Shown here one piece after another: positions 51,495 through 61,775 of a stretch of 64,000 nt of DNA (the first letter of the stretch is position 1; each line of letters starts with the position of its first letter). Both the position numbers and the translations under genes were made by a program. Location of the stretch: NCBI GenBank assembly GCA_005779395.1, contig SXJP01000029.1, positions 1 through 64,000 on the forward strand, read 5' to 3'. Origin of the DNA: Actinomycetota bacterium. GTDB lineage: Bacteria; Actinomycetota; Acidimicrobiia; IMCC26256; PALSA-610. Under the pieces are notes generated by a model. It saw only the letters and a program-made list of their open reading frames with translations, searched no databases and was not told the origin of the DNA.

Positions 51495-52988
51495 TCAATA
51501 ACGGTAGTGATCTGGTTTGTAAGGACCGTTTACAGGTACGCCGATGTAGCTCGCCTGGTCATCGCTCAAGACTGTGAGCTTGACTCCGAGTTTTTCTAGG
51601 TGGAGTCGAGCGACTTCTTCGTCGAGATGTTTCGGAAGCGTGTACACCTCGTTCTTGTAATCGCCAGGATTGCTGAAAAGCTCTACCTGAGCAATTGTCT
51701 GGTTCGTGAAACTGTTGCTCATTACGAAGCTCGGGTGGCCTGTCGCACAACCAAGGTTCAATAGGCGACCTTCAGCGAGCACGATTATCGAGTGACCGTC
51801 GGTGAACTTCCATTCATCAACCTGCGGCTTCACGACAATGCGTTGGATGCCGGGCGTCTTTGCAAGTCCAGCCATATCGATTTCGTTGTCGAAGTGGCCG
51901 ATGTTGCCGACGATTGCGTTGTGCTTCATGCGACCCATGTCAGAAGCCGTGATGATGTTGTGGTTACCAGTCGCGGTTACAAAAATGTCTGCGCTCTCGA
52001 CTACATCTTCGAGGGTCAGGACCTGATAGCCCTCCATCGCTGCTTGTAGGGCACAGATCGGATCGATCTCGGTTACCACCACGCGGGCGCCCTGACCTCT
52101 AAGAGACTGAGCACAACCCTTGCCTACGTCGCCATATCCGAGCACGACCGCGACCTTGCCAGCAATCATCACATCCGTGGCGCGGTTGATACCGTCGATC
52201 AGCGAGTGCCGGCACCCGTAGAGGTTGTCGAACTTCGACTTAGTGACCGAATCATTGACGTTGATCGCAGGGAAAAGCAGCTTTCCCGCTTCCATCATCT
52301 GGTAGAGGCGGTGTACACCTGTTGTGGTTTCTTCAGTAACGCCAATGATTTCCGAAGCAATGTTGTGCCACAAGCTGTTGTTCTCTTTGTGCAAACGCCC
52401 GAGCATTTCGAGAACTACTGCAAACTCTTCAGAGTCTGCCGTGCTCGGGTCGGGGACGATACCGGCATCTTCGAACTCGACTCCTTTGTGGACTGCGAGA
52501 GTTGCGTCGCCGCCGTCGTCGAGAATCATGTTCGGTCCCGAGTTGTTTCCGCCGTTCGCGTCTGGCCAACGAAGTACCTGCTCTGTGCACCACCAGTATT
52601 CCTCGAGAGTTTCACCCTTCCATGCGAACACGGGGACGCCAGCCGGCGACTGTTGTGTGCCGTCGCGACCGACCGCTACGGCAGCGGCTGCATGATCCTG
52701 AGTAGAGAAGATGTTGCAACTACACCAGCGGACCTGCGCGCCGAGATCAACCAACGTCTCGATGAGCACGGCGGTCTGAATTGTCATGTGAAGTGAGCCA
52801 GTAATGCGAGCGCCAGAAAGTGGCTTGGTCTTGCCGTACTTGGCACGCATTGCCATCAGGCCTGGCATTTCGTGTTCTGCGAGTTCGATTTCTTTGCGGC
52901 CGAAGTCGGCGAGACTGAGGTCTGCCACGCGGAAGTCGCCGAGCGGATCGACAGACATGCGCGTACGTGAAGATTCAGTGGTTGTCAT
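51495..52988 (-). CDS. ahcY: Adenosylhomocysteinase
   Basis: A 497-residue NAD-containing hydrolase that splits S-adenosylhomocysteine to homocysteine and adenosine. [33 protein letters not shown], the NAD fold [32 protein letters not shown] and the end PYKPDHYRY are diagnostic. ATG 52988 has AGGAG upstream. The leader between this gene and the SIS isomerase is about 180 bases and can form some stems, but I see no SAH or SAM riboswitch consensus in it. Confidence 0.98.
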   Translation of the reverse strand: MTTTESSRTRMSVDPLGDFRVADLSLADFGRKEIELAEHEMPGLMAMRAKYGKTKPLSGARITGSLHMTIQTAVLIETLVDLGAQVRWCSCNIFSTQDHAAAAVAVGRDGTQQSPAGVPVFAWKGETLEEYWWCTEQVLRWPDANGGNNSGPNMILDDGGDATLAVHKGVEFEDAGIVPDPSTADSEEFAVVLEMLGRLHKENNSLWHNIASEIIGVTEETTTGVHRLYQMMEAGKLLFPAINVNDSVTKSKFDNLYGCRHSLIDGINRATDVMIAGKVAVVLGYGDVGKGCAQSLRGQGARVVVTEIDPICALQAAMEGYQVLTLEDVVESADIFVTATGNHNIITASDMGRMKHNAIVGNIGHFDNEIDMAGLAKTPGIQRIVVKPQVDEWKFTDGHSIIVLAEGRLLNLGCATGHPSFVMSNSFTNQTIAQVELFSNPGDYKNEVYTLPKHLDEEVARLHLEKLGVKLTVLSDDQASYIGVPVNGPYKPDHYRY

Positions 52989-53168
52989 GGATGTTCTCCT
53001 ATGGGTCGGTGCGCGCCTTAGCGCTTGAATGCATGGCGAGCATGCAGTTACAGCATTTCCGTGAAAGCGTCGGCCCGGATCAGCGGGTGACAGCCACAAG
53101 GGACCCGACTAGCAACTCGTGAGTGTAGCAATCGGCGTCGGCGGAGTAAATGCTGATGGACAAACCGA

Positions 53169-54209
53169 TCAGTTCGCGGCTAGGTGCTCCTTTAGTCGCG
53201 AAATTGCTTCGATTGGCCCGGGGTCCACGTCGTTCTGGAGCGCTGAATAGCAGCTCACCCAGTCGCCGAGGTACATGAGGTCGAGCAGTTGGGCGAGTCG
53301 CGTGTTGCCTTGGCCACGAACTTCGATCACCTGGTGGAGGGCCTCTTCGATAATTGCGGTCGTGGCGGCGAAACGCGGCGCGAGTCTCTCGTGCTCGAAA
53401 TCGTGCCGCAGCTCGAGCAGACTCAACAATTGTCGGGTGACGTCGCCATGTTGACCCCAAGCGCAAATCTCGTTGTGGTCGAGTTCTGGATAGCTGTGCC
53501 AAAACGCTGGCGCCTTGGCGTTTTCGTTGATGTCGCACTTCCAGCGGTACGCAGCGACTGCCCCTAGCGCCCCACCGCCGTAAATGACTGGAATTGTGCG
53601 ACCGATCTTGCGCGCAATTTCTCTAGCCGGGTTTGCTGAGCCGCCAACGGCGCGCTGGCACTTTTCGCGCCTCGCTAGAAGCGCAGAATGGGCAGAGAGC
53701 AGTTCATTCTCTGCGTCAACGAGTAACCCGGTACGGCCGAGTGTGACAAAAATCGGTGCGACCAAAGCACCCAGCGCCGCACGCGGGAGATAGCCCTCGG
53801 GGCAGCGCATATGTAGCGCACCAGTGCTTGAGGCAAGCTTCCCTAACGGCCCACCCGTAGATATCGCGACGAGGTGTGCACCGCGTTCGGACGCAGCGCG
53901 TGCCATCGAAAGTGTCTCTTCGGTGCCGCCCGAATATGAGACAGCGAACACGAGAGTTCTTGGGCCCACGAACGCCGGAACGCGATACTGCTTCAGTACA
54001 GTGACGGGAACTGACAGCCGATCATTAGCTACCGCAGCGAGGACGTCCCCAGATATTCCGGAGCCTCCCATTCCGCACACAACAATGTTGTCGATGTCAG
54101 CCGCCGAAGGGAACGCAACAGAATTAACGTTGCTCGCGGTATCGTGCGCCGCGGCGAACTGCTCTGGTAATCCCTCGACTGCATCGAGAAATGCAAGCGA
54201 GTCCGTCAC
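53169..54209 (-). CDS. SIS-domain phosphoglucose/phosphomannose isomerase
   Basis: A 346-residue double SIS-domain isomerase. VVCGMGGSGISGDVLAA is the first phosphate loop and FAVSYSGGTEETLSM the second; NENAKAPAFWHSYPELDHNE is the active-site stretch with the conserved glutamate and histidine. It interconverts fructose-6-P with glucose-6-P or mannose-6-P. It starts at GTG, overlapping the Trm112-like stop by 4 bases, and sits in a run with phosphomannomutase, so it likely supplies mannose-1-P and GDP-mannose for glycans. Confidence 0.9.
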   Translation of the reverse strand: MTDSLAFLDAVEGLPEQFAAAHDTASNVNSVAFPSAADIDNIVVCGMGGSGISGDVLAAVANDRLSVPVTVLKQYRVPAFVGPRTLVFAVSYSGGTEETLSMARAASERGAHLVAISTGGPLGKLASSTGALHMRCPEGYLPRAALGALVAPIFVTLGRTGLLVDAENELLSAHSALLARREKCQRAVGGSANPAREIARKIGRTIPVIYGGGALGAVAAYRWKCDINENAKAPAFWHSYPELDHNEICAWGQHGDVTRQLLSLLELRHDFEHERLAPRFAATTAIIEEALHQVIEVRGQGNTRLAQLLDLMYLGDWVSCYSALQNDVDPGPIEAISRLKEHLAAN

Positions 54210-54439
54210 GAGAACGTGGGTTGGATGCCCTCAGCCTCGGCTTTGGCAAGCAGTCGCTTGTCCTCAGCATCGTCGAGGGTCGACGCTTCATCGATCAACA
54301 TGATCGGGATGTCGTCTTTAACGTCGTAGCGCCGCTTGAGGCGAGGGTTGTAAAGCGAGTTCTCATCGGCGAAATACAGCAGCGGGCCCTTGTCTTGCGG
54401 GCAAGCAAGTATCTCTAGCAGTTTCGGGTCTAGTGCCAT
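54206..54439 (-). CDS. Trm112/YcaR-like small protein
   Basis: A 77-residue protein. LLEILACPQDKGPLLYF and RYDVKDDIPIMLIDEA match the bacterial Trm112/UPF0434 family, which in eukaryotes activates methyltransferases. Only one cysteine of the ancestral zinc site remains. It is coupled by a 4-base overlap to the isomerase. Confidence 0.88.
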   Translation of the reverse strand: MALDPKLLEILACPQDKGPLLYFADENSLYNPRLKRRYDVKDDIPIMLIDEASTLDDAEDKRLLAKAEAEGIQPTFS

Positions 54440-54463
54440 CGTTGCCTTTCTAGTGGCTTCTAG

Positions 54464-55816
54464 TCATGCTCTCACGATTGCGAGCACTTCTTCGGTTCGT
54501 GCCTCACAATCGCTTGAATTAGCAGCTTCGAGGTTAAGACGCAACAACGGTTCGGTATTCGAGGCCCTTAGGTTGAACCACCAATCGCCCATGTCGACGG
54601 TTAGACCGTCGACTCGATCTTGGTCACCGCCATACGTGCTTGCAACCGTTTCGATCATCTCTGCAGGGTTCGCGACCTTCGTATTTATCTCACCCGAAGC
54701 GCAATATCGCTCGAAGGGCTTGCGCAACTCAGACAGAGGCAAACTGCTCAACGACAACTGCTCGAGCACGACGAGTGCTGCGATCGAGCCAGAGTCAGCA
54801 CGCCAGTTGTCTCGGAAGTAGTAATGCGCTGAATGCTCGCCACCGAAAACCGCGTTCGTCTCTGCCATCACCTGTTTGATGAAGGAATGGCCAACTCTCG
54901 TGCGGATTGGAGTTCCACCACTCTCACGCACAACCTCGGCGACACTCTTTGAGCAAATCAGGTTGTGTACGACTCGCTCCCCCGGATGCTTCGCGAGGAT
55001 GCCTTTTGCGACAATTGCAGTCGTTGTAGAACCCGACACGGGTTCGCCAAGATCGTCAACAAGAAATACTCGATCGGCATCGCCATCGAACGCCAGACCG
55101 ACGTCGGCGCGTGTCACAAGAACGCGTTTGCGCAAGTCGGCGAGGTTTTCAATCTGGATCGGGTCGGCCGGGTGATTCGGGAACGTGCCGTCGAGTTCCC
55201 CGAACATGACCTCAAGCGAGAAACCGAGTCCGGCAAATACTTCGGGCACAACGAGGCCGCCCATGCCATTTGCGGTGTCGGCAATTACCTTCAGAGGACG
55301 GAGCGCCGACCGGTCGATGAACCCACGGACGTGTTCACCGAACGCCGCGAGCAGATCACGCGACTCAATATTTCCCTTCACGTTCGCCTCGACGATCAAG
55401 CCACTAGCTACCGAATTCTTGATGTGTTGCAAGCCTGTGTCTTCGCCTACTGGAGCAGCGCCAGCTAAACAAAGTTTGATGCCGTTGTATTTGGCCGGGT
55501 TATGGCTTGCTGTAAGCATCGCTCCGGGAGCGTTGAGGGAACCAGAAGCGAAGTAAACGACATCTGTAGAACAAAGGCCTAGGTCAATCACATCGACCCC
55601 AGCGGTTTTTGCCCCGTCTGCAAAAGCTGCGCTGAGCGGGATCGAACTCGGTCGCATGTCGTAGCCGACGACAATGCGGTCAGCCCGCGCGAACGCGGCA
55701 AACGCATTGCCGATCTTGCGCGCGACTGCTTCATTGATCTCTTCTGGGAACACGCCCCGGATGTCATATGCCTTGAAGATCGCGTCTAACGACAAATCAC
55801 TCACCTCGTTGCGCAT
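54464..55816 (-). CDS. manB: Phosphomannomutase/phosphoglucomutase
   Basis: A 450-residue alpha-D-phosphohexomutase. FKAYDIRGVFPEEIN starts it, the catalytic phosphoserine loop is MLTASHNPAKYNG, the metal loop is LAFDGDADRVF, and sugar binding lies in GGEHSAHYYF, with RASNTEPLLRLN as the phosphate-binding end. It converts mannose-6-P to mannose-1-P. It starts within the last 20 bases of the large membrane protein gene upstream. Confidence 0.96.
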   Translation of the reverse strand: MRNEVSDLSLDAIFKAYDIRGVFPEEINEAVARKIGNAFAAFARADRIVVGYDMRPSSIPLSAAFADGAKTAGVDVIDLGLCSTDVVYFASGSLNAPGAMLTASHNPAKYNGIKLCLAGAAPVGEDTGLQHIKNSVASGLIVEANVKGNIESRDLLAAFGEHVRGFIDRSALRPLKVIADTANGMGGLVVPEVFAGLGFSLEVMFGELDGTFPNHPADPIQIENLADLRKRVLVTRADVGLAFDGDADRVFLVDDLGEPVSGSTTTAIVAKGILAKHPGERVVHNLICSKSVAEVVRESGGTPIRTRVGHSFIKQVMAETNAVFGGEHSAHYYFRDNWRADSGSIAALVVLEQLSLSSLPLSELRKPFERYCASGEINTKVANPAEMIETVASTYGGDQDRVDGLTVDMGDWWFNLRASNTEPLLRLNLEAANSSDCEARTEEVLAIVRA

Positions 55817-58457
55817 CGTATTCGTGACTCGTCAGTTCGTCGTGTTGCACCACCGCCCGAGGTGCAGGATCAAACCATGGCCTCGGTGATGGGCGACGAC
55901 GGAAAAGCCAGAAGAGTCCAGCAAATCCTGCGAGGGTCCCGAGTCGCCCCAACCAATCCCACGAAGTAAGCCCGTAGGTCAGCTTGACTTGCGATACGCG
56001 CGGAATCACGACCATGAGGTTCGGCGACAATCGCCACGGCCCATCAGCGCCAGAAACCTCCCAGTTAGGAAAGTAAGAGGTCCGCACCACTACAGGGACT
56101 CCGATTTTGTCTACCGCAAACGAAATCGAGTCAACACCTTCGACAACTTCTGAAACACTGACCGGTGACAATGCCTTGGGTTCAACGTCGGCGACGTCTT
56201 CAATGTCGACGTGCACCCAATCTTTCGGCCCGTCTTCGGCAAACGTCTGCGACAGCAAGTTCTCGTTCATCCACCAAGGACCGACTGCGCATTCCCAGGG
56301 GGCCAACTCGAATTGGCGAGCGTCTGGACTCGTCCCGAAACACTCGGCTGTCGTCCCCCCATGCACCGCCGCTACTACTGGTTCGTTCACGAGCGGAGCA
56401 ACGAGTGCGAAGTCTTCGATCTCGTAGATATTCCAGAGTTCTGGCTCGACACCATCGAGACCCGCAACGCTCTTAACGAGTGTGAGATTGGAATTCGCCG
56501 CAGCCTTCTCGTGCATCTCAGTACTGAATGCCATGTAGTACCTGACGCCGAGCAGGCGCATTTGGTCGACGCCCGCATCGAAGTCAGCCGTGGAGCCGTA
56601 TGAGAGCCCACGCACAGGATTTGATGGCGCTTTTGCGAGCCGACTAACCATCAAGAAGTGGTATGGCATCGTTGCCGAGCTCTCGAAGTAGAGCCCTTCC
56701 ATCGAACCGATTCGGCCGTCTGTGTAATACGGCAAGAGTTCTAGAGCGAGCGCACCGCCGTACGCGTTGAACTCATCGTGGCCTGTCTCCCACAGAGCAC
56801 GGCCGGGTTCAAGCTCGCCCATCGCGGTCATTATCGCTTGGTATTCCTTGTAGCCCGACTTGGCTTCGTAGCCCTCAAAGTTCCACTTGGACCAGCCGTA
56901 GCCGACACCTTGGTTCGTGCCCGTCCAGATGAGCGAAGTCCCACCTATTGCCAAACCCAAGATGGAAACGATCAGAATCTGGCTGCGCCTTCGACGACGT
57001 TGAACTGGCTCATCGTCTTCTTTGAGGTGCGCTGGGAGGAACTGTTCTAAGTCTTCTACCCCGGTAAGAAAGTCCGAGGAAGGAGCCTCGCCTTCCTTGT
57101 TGGTCTCAGGTCCTAACGCCGAGCGCTGGGCCGCTAACGCAGCCAGATAGTCGATGCGATCGCCGTCGCGTATCCATGCGGCCGCGCCGACCCACACGTA
57201 GGCGATCGTGCGACATAGCTCGGCAGCACCTACTGCGGCTAGGAACCCGAGAAGCAACCAATAAAACGGGGCGAATCGTGTATTCCAAATGTGGTGCTCT
57301 GGCCAGACGACAAACAAGACGCCGAAAGTCGTACAACTAACTAGCAATACCAGGGTGGTCGCTCGACGCCACCACCCTGCGGTCAAAACCGCGAAGCCGA
57401 CAAGCAACCACAACCAAAGGGGACGAGGGATGTCGCCGACAGAGCCCCAAGTGCCACCCACTTTTTTCGATTCCAAACCAAAGAGGAACGAACCCCAGTT
57501 GTATTTCTTTTCATAACGCATGCTCGCCGTCAAACTCTGTGCACCGACGAGCGGCAATGACCATGTCGCTGTTAGCAAGAACCCGACGAAGGCAATCGGA
57601 ATGCTGAGCTTCCATGCCTTCGTCCAGGCGTGCCTCTTGCGGATTCGGTCCGTGACCACCCAACGACACAGGTACATCACAGTCACCAGCACGCCTAGGA
57701 ACGCAGCAAACGCCGCAACAACAATGTGGCTAGTTACTGTGCCAGCGAGAAGAACCGCTGGGAGCCAACGACGCCTGCCTGTCTCCAACGATGTAGCGAG
57801 TGTCGCCAAGAAGAACAGCGCAAGCGCTAACGCGATCGTGAAGCTGAACTCGCCAGCCATTGTCGAAGCCAAATTGCCGCCGTAGATCGTCCAGCCTGTC
57901 TTGTCGACGGCATCATCGAGCCCGTAACGGACTTCGAACAGATACCGCACGGCCACAATTGCAAACAGCGGTGGCGCTGGCCACGGGAACCGGAGTTTGG
58001 ACCCGAAGTAATAGGCCGCCAAGGGGAGCGCAATCGGACCGCTAACAACAACAAGCTTGAATGCGACGTTGTAAGGGACGAATGCGAAGAAATCTAAGAA
58101 TGCAATGGCGAGAGCTGGTAAAGGGAAATAGAACTGCCCAATCGGGAAGCCGCTGTACCAGTGTGGCGACCATCCTTGGACGCGGAACCTGGTGAACCAC
58201 TCCTCGGCCAAGAACTTCGGCCAGTAAACGTGGGCACCCATGTCGCCGCCGTTGGTGGTCGTGTTGCGCAGCACAAGGCTCGAAATGCGCCGCGGCAAGA
58301 TGTCCGGGAACCAGGACACATTAAAGGTTTCGATAGTGATTAGCTGGACTCGATTAGCTACGAACAGGCAGCAAATACTGACCACTAGCCACGCACCTCG
58401 ACGCTCCCATTTTGAGCGCGCCTCAGCGTGAGAGTCGTTGAGAGGGATCAATGCCAC
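55797..58457 (-). CDS. Large polytopic membrane protein, GT-C glycosyltransferase-like
   Basis: About 886 residues with roughly eleven hydrophobic segments in the first 560 residues and a soluble, probably extracellular, C-terminal part (about 560-860) before a last membrane segment. The first loop contains NGGDMGAHVYWPKFLAEEW followed by WSPHWYSGFPIGQFYFPLP, which resembles the acidic loop and membrane layout of GT-C enzymes that use polyprenyl-phosphate sugars. Start at GTG 58457 (VALIPLND) is a choice; TTG 58514 is also open. It lies directly upstream of manB, so mannose transfer is a fair but unproven guess. Confidence 0.6.
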   Translation of the reverse strand: MALIPLNDSHAEARSKWERRGAWLVVSICCLFVANRVQLITIETFNVSWFPDILPRRISSLVLRNTTTNGGDMGAHVYWPKFLAEEWFTRFRVQGWSPHWYSGFPIGQFYFPLPALAIAFLDFFAFVPYNVAFKLVVVSGPIALPLAAYYFGSKLRFPWPAPPLFAIVAVRYLFEVRYGLDDAVDKTGWTIYGGNLASTMAGEFSFTIALALALFFLATLATSLETGRRRWLPAVLLAGTVTSHIVVAAFAAFLGVLVTVMYLCRWVVTDRIRKRHAWTKAWKLSIPIAFVGFLLTATWSLPLVGAQSLTASMRYEKKYNWGSFLFGLESKKVGGTWGSVGDIPRPLWLWLLVGFAVLTAGWWRRATTLVLLVSCTTFGVLFVVWPEHHIWNTRFAPFYWLLLGFLAAVGAAELCRTIAYVWVGAAAWIRDGDRIDYLAALAAQRSALGPETNKEGEAPSSDFLTGVEDLEQFLPAHLKEDDEPVQRRRRRSQILIVSILGLAIGGTSLIWTGTNQGVGYGWSKWNFEGYEAKSGYKEYQAIMTAMGELEPGRALWETGHDEFNAYGGALALELLPYYTDGRIGSMEGLYFESSATMPYHFLMVSRLAKAPSNPVRGLSYGSTADFDAGVDQMRLLGVRYYMAFSTEMHEKAAANSNLTLVKSVAGLDGVEPELWNIYEIEDFALVAPLVNEPVVAAVHGGTTAECFGTSPDARQFELAPWECAVGPWWMNENLLSQTFAEDGPKDWVHVDIEDVADVEPKALSPVSVSEVVEGVDSISFAVDKIGVPVVVRTSYFPNWEVSGADGPWRLSPNLMVVIPRVSQVKLTYGLTSWDWLGRLGTLAGFAGLFWLFRRRPSPRPWFDPAPRAVVQHDELTSHEYDAQRGE

Positions 58458-58550
58458 GCCACAATGTAAACAATCGGGCGACACGATCCGCGTCGGGCGC
58501 CCCAAACAGGGCAACCCGACCAGATCCGAGAAAAACTCTGTAGCTAATTC

Positions 58551-58718
58551 CTAACGAGTTCGGGCGAGTTCGAGGACTTCATCGAGAGTGATATCCCCAG
58601 AGCCGTCTGCCCAGTGATTCACTTCGCACTTCGAACAACGACGAAACTCAATTTCCTCACCGGCAATCCGCATGCGAATCGTGATGAGTTTTGCCCCTGC
58701 ACATCCGGTGCATTCCAT
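58551..58718 (-). CDS. Small zinc-ribbon protein
   Basis: A 55-residue protein missed by length-limited gene finding. MECTGCAGAKL and RRCSKCEVNHW give two CxxC knuckles spaced 27 residues apart, a rubredoxin-like zinc ribbon, followed by a helix LDEVLELARTR. A strong GGAGG lies 5 bases before the ATG. It sits between two hairpin-flanked genes and stops about 94 bases before the membrane protein start. I recall similar short zinc-ribbon proteins in related actinobacteria; function unknown. Confidence 0.7.
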   Translation of the reverse strand: MECTGCAGAKLITIRMRIAGEEIEFRRCSKCEVNHWADGSGDITLDEVLELARTR

Positions 58719-58788
58719 CTCAGCCTCCCTGCCAAGTTCAACAGATGAGGTATCGGTAGTAGGTCATTTTTCCTAAAGAGCAAACAGC

Positions 58789-58836
58789 AGCATTCGTGCC
58801 TATGCGTGACAAGTGTCACGCATAGGCACGAATGCT
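58789..58836. repeat. Perfect 23-bp-arm palindrome
   Basis: Arms 58789-58811 and 58814-58836 are exact reverse complements with only AG between them. The element starts at the last bases of the CPBP gene stop and lies upstream of the zinc-ribbon gene. On the minus strand it is followed by a weakly T-rich stretch, so it may act as a terminator, but the length and perfection exceed the other terminator-like hairpins here. Confidence 0.8.
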
Positions 58837-59567
58837 CATACAAGTATGAGTAGAAGTGTTACGAAGTTAAACCCCATATGTAGCGCAATAGAGCGCAGCA
58901 TCCCGCCCCCATAAACCGCGACGATGCCCGACACGGTCGCTAGGCCGATCAGCGCTGGCTGTTCTGCGAAGGTGCTCGGGTCGACAAGGTGGACAACACC
59001 GAACACAACTGCACTAATTAGCACTGCGCCGAACGCTCCTGTTCGTCGCATCAACGACCTAAGCAACACCCCGCGGAACAACAGCTCCTCAAAGATCGGC
59101 GCGAGAAGCCCTGCCATGATCGCTAGGACTGCGAGTGAAATCCCGGAAGCGTTCTCTAGTTGCTCTACGACTGCTTGAGTTTCGTGCTCGCCGATAGCAG
59201 TTAGCGGTAACACAAGGATGCCAAGCCCGAACTGCAATGCGATGCCGCCGATAAAACACCCGAAAATTGGCCCCACTTCGCTGTCGGCAAAAATGGCGAG
59301 GTCTTTGAGCAATCCCCCGCCTTTGCGACGCAGAATCAAGACAAGGAGTAGCCAAAACCCTAGGAACTGTGCGGTACCGGACACGCTATTGACGATGGTC
59401 TGCTCATTGTCCGAGAGAGAGGTCGGCTCCCACCCGAGAATGGCGAGCACGGTGAACGCCACAACCATCGACAGGAACAAGCCACCCAAGAAGGTGACTA
59501 CGAAATCGCCAATTCCCCAACTAATCCGTTGCCCTCCCGGAGCGACACGCCCTTGTTCTTCGACCAT
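58836..59567 (-). CDS. CPBP-family intramembrane metalloprotease
   Basis: A 243-residue membrane protein with about six hydrophobic segments. Motif 1 is intact (FEELLFRG), motif 2 is VVFGVVHLVD and motif 3 ALHMGFNF, so the active-site Glu, Glu, Arg and His set is complete. CPBP/Abi proteins are related to Rce1 and process prenylated or bacteriocin-type peptides, and in bacteria the substrate is mostly unknown. I chose ATG 59567 (MVEEQGRVAPGG) since the frame upstream looks unlike coding. Divergent from ftsH. Confidence 0.8.
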   Translation of the reverse strand: MVEEQGRVAPGGQRISWGIGDFVVTFLGGLFLSMVVAFTVLAILGWEPTSLSDNEQTIVNSVSGTAQFLGFWLLLVLILRRKGGGLLKDLAIFADSEVGPIFGCFIGGIALQFGLGILVLPLTAIGEHETQAVVEQLENASGISLAVLAIMAGLLAPIFEELLFRGVLLRSLMRRTGAFGAVLISAVVFGVVHLVDPSTFAEQPALIGLATVSGIVAVYGGGMLRSIALHMGFNFVTLLLILV

Positions 59568-59711
59568 ATTGGCCTTTGACACTACGGCCTCTGAACTAGT
59601 CGGCGACCACACGTCGCCGACTAGGGATTGTCGTATGCCCGCCGTAACATGGAGCCCAATGCCGTTAGCTCGGCGCAATGTTTTGTCCACTGACCGATTG
59701 CTAACAATGCA

Positions 59712-59740
59712 GCCGTCCGCAGGTGTCTGGCCTGGACGGC
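59712..59740 (+). promoter_or_regulatory. Hairpin directly upstream of the ftsH ribosome-binding site
   Basis: A perfect 7-bp stem GCCGTCC (59712-59718) / GGACGGC (59734-59740) with a 15-base loop ends four bases before GGAG of ftsH. A role in translational control is possible but unproven. Confidence 0.3.
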
Positions 59741-59752
59741 ACTGGAGCCTTA

Positions 59753-61771
59753 ATGAGTCCTCAACCTAACGAGCCGTGGCGTCCACCGGAGCCGCCAAAC
59801 AGAGGTTCGCGTGGCACTCGAAATCCTCTTAGCGGCGGTCCGCGCAGTCGCTGGACCCCATGGGTAATTGGCAGCCTCATGGTCGTGGCGTTGATGATCT
59901 TTGTGTCGAGTTCCTTGGAGGGCACAGACGCAAACGTGAACAAACTCGACTCCTTCTCTGAACTAGAAAAACAAGTCGTCGCCGGACTAATCGACAAGGT
60001 CGAGTACAACCCCGACACGAGAAGCATCCAAGGCACCTATAAATCCGGCAAGGGTCCAGAAGGCGCGACCGAGTTCCGTGCGCAAGGCCCGGGTGAGGAC
60101 CTCGGAGTCGAGTTCAAGGCGATGCTCGCCAAGCACGATGCCGAACTCAATTACAAGCCGCAGGCACAGGGGAACGCTCTTCTCACCTTGCTCAGCTATA
60201 TATTGCCGCTGCTGCTGATTGTCGGCCTGTTCATGTGGATGAGTCGTCGCGCCCAAGGCCAAATGGGTGCAGTTATGAACATCGGGCGTAGCCGCGCCAA
60301 GCTGTATACAACCGAGAAGCCTGCGACGACATTTTCTGATGTGGCCGGATATGGCCCAGTGAAACAAGAAATTGCCGAAGTTGTCGACTTCTTGAAGCTG
60401 CCAGGCAAGTTCCGGGAGATCGGTGCCCGGATACCCAAGGGCGTGTTGCTAGTCGGTCCCCCTGGCACAGGGAAAACGCTTATCGCGCGTGCGGTCGCTG
60501 GCGAAGCCGGAGTGCCGTTCATCTCAGTGACTGGCTCTGACTTCATGGAAATGTTCGTTGGGGTCGGAGCCGCGCGGGTTCGCGACTTATTCGCTACGGC
60601 GCGCAAACAAGCCCCGGCAATCATTTTCGTCGATGAGATCGACAGCATCGGCCGCAAGCGTGGAGCAGGACTCGGCGGAGGTCACGACGAGCGCGAGCAG
60701 ACTCTCAATCAGTTGCTCTCAGAAATGGATGGGTTCGAAGCCACAGAAGGCATCGTGATCATGGCCGCCACCAACCGCCCCGATGTCCTCGACTCTGCAC
60801 TGTTGAGGCCTGGCCGCTTCGATCGCCAAATCCTGGTGCCTCTGCCCACACAAGAGGAACGACTCCAGATTCTGGCTGTGCACTTCAAAGACAAGCGCAT
60901 CGACCCAGACGTCGATATCAGCATCGTCGCTCGCGGTACCCCCGGAATGAGCGGAGCCGATCTCGCCAACCTCGTGAACGAGGCAGCGCTATTTGCCGTC
61001 CGCCGCGGGGCGCAAGAAGTCCACAAGGAAGATTTCGATACAGCCCGCGACCGTGTGCTCATGGGTCTCAAGCGCCCATCCGTCATGATGTCAGACGAGG
61101 AGAAAGAGCACACCGCGTACCACGAAGCCGGTCACGCGCTTTGCGCCTACGTACTCGATCATTCGGACCCGGTGCACAAAGTCACGATCTTGCCTACCGG
61201 CATGGCGCTCGGCATGACCCAGCAACTTCCTTCGGAAGAGCGATACAGCCATGATCTGCATTTCCTGAACGATCTGCTAGCTGTGCTCATGGGTGGGCGG
61301 GTTGCAGAGTCGCTCGTGTTCGATAGCCAGAGCACAGGAGCAAGCAACGACCTGGTGCGAGGGACAGAAATTGCCCGACGCATGGTGCGCGAATTCGGAA
61401 TGTCAGACCGGATCGGGCCAATGGCGTGGGGTTCACAAGGCCAGGTGTTCTTGGGCGAAGATCTGATGCACACCCGCGACTATTCCGATGAGACCGCCAG
61501 AGTGATCGACGAAGAAACCGAACGGATACTGCGCGAACAAGAGGACCGAACACGCGACACTCTCACGAAGTTCCGGGCAGGCCTCGACGCAATCGCCAAA
61601 GCACTACTCGACAAAGAGACAGTCGACGGTGACGAGGTCGCTACATGCGTCGACGAAGCGATGGGCTACAAGGCTGGCGGGCGACGCCTAGTTGTGCACT
61701 CAGACGGCACGACATTTGAGCCAGAAGGGTTCAACCTTTCCCCCGCACTATCAGACGAGAACCGAACCTGA
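59753..61771 (+). CDS. ftsH: ATP-dependent zinc metalloprotease FtsH
   Basis: A 672-residue membrane AAA+ protease. Two membrane segments (about 36-54 and 144-162) flank a periplasmic-side domain; Walker A GPPGTGKT, Walker [15 protein letters not shown] region [18 protein letters not shown] and the zinc site YHEAGHALC are all present. It degrades misfolded membrane proteins and selected cytosolic regulators. ATG 59753 with GGAG is used; an upstream frame start at 59723 would add ten poor residues. A proline- and glycine-rich N terminus (about 25 residues) precedes the first membrane segment. Confidence 0.98.
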   Translation: MSPQPNEPWRPPEPPNRGSRGTRNPLSGGPRSRWTPWVIGSLMVVALMIFVSSSLEGTDANVNKLDSFSELEKQVVAGLIDKVEYNPDTRSIQGTYKSGKGPEGATEFRAQGPGEDLGVEFKAMLAKHDAELNYKPQAQGNALLTLLSYILPLLLIVGLFMWMSRRAQGQMGAVMNIGRSRAKLYTTEKPATTFSDVAGYGPVKQEIAEVVDFLKLPGKFREIGARIPKGVLLVGPPGTGKTLIARAVAGEAGVPFISVTGSDFMEMFVGVGAARVRDLFATARKQAPAIIFVDEIDSIGRKRGAGLGGGHDEREQTLNQLLSEMDGFEATEGIVIMAATNRPDVLDSALLRPGRFDRQILVPLPTQEERLQILAVHFKDKRIDPDVDISIVARGTPGMSGADLANLVNEAALFAVRRGAQEVHKEDFDTARDRVLMGLKRPSVMMSDEEKEHTAYHEAGHALCAYVLDHSDPVHKVTILPTGMALGMTQQLPSEERYSHDLHFLNDLLAVLMGGRVAESLVFDSQSTGASNDLVRGTEIARRMVREFGMSDRIGPMAWGSQGQVFLGEDLMHTRDYSDETARVIDEETERILREQEDRTRDTLTKFRAGLDAIAKALLDKETVDGDEVATCVDEAMGYKAGGRRLVVHSDGTTFEPEGFNLSPALSDENRT

Positions 61772-61775
61772 CCGA

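Noticed and set aside
52989..53168. SAH or SAM riboswitch in the ahcY leader
   Set aside because: The leader can form short stems, but none of the consensus stretches of SAH, SAM-I or SAM-IV riboswitches is present.
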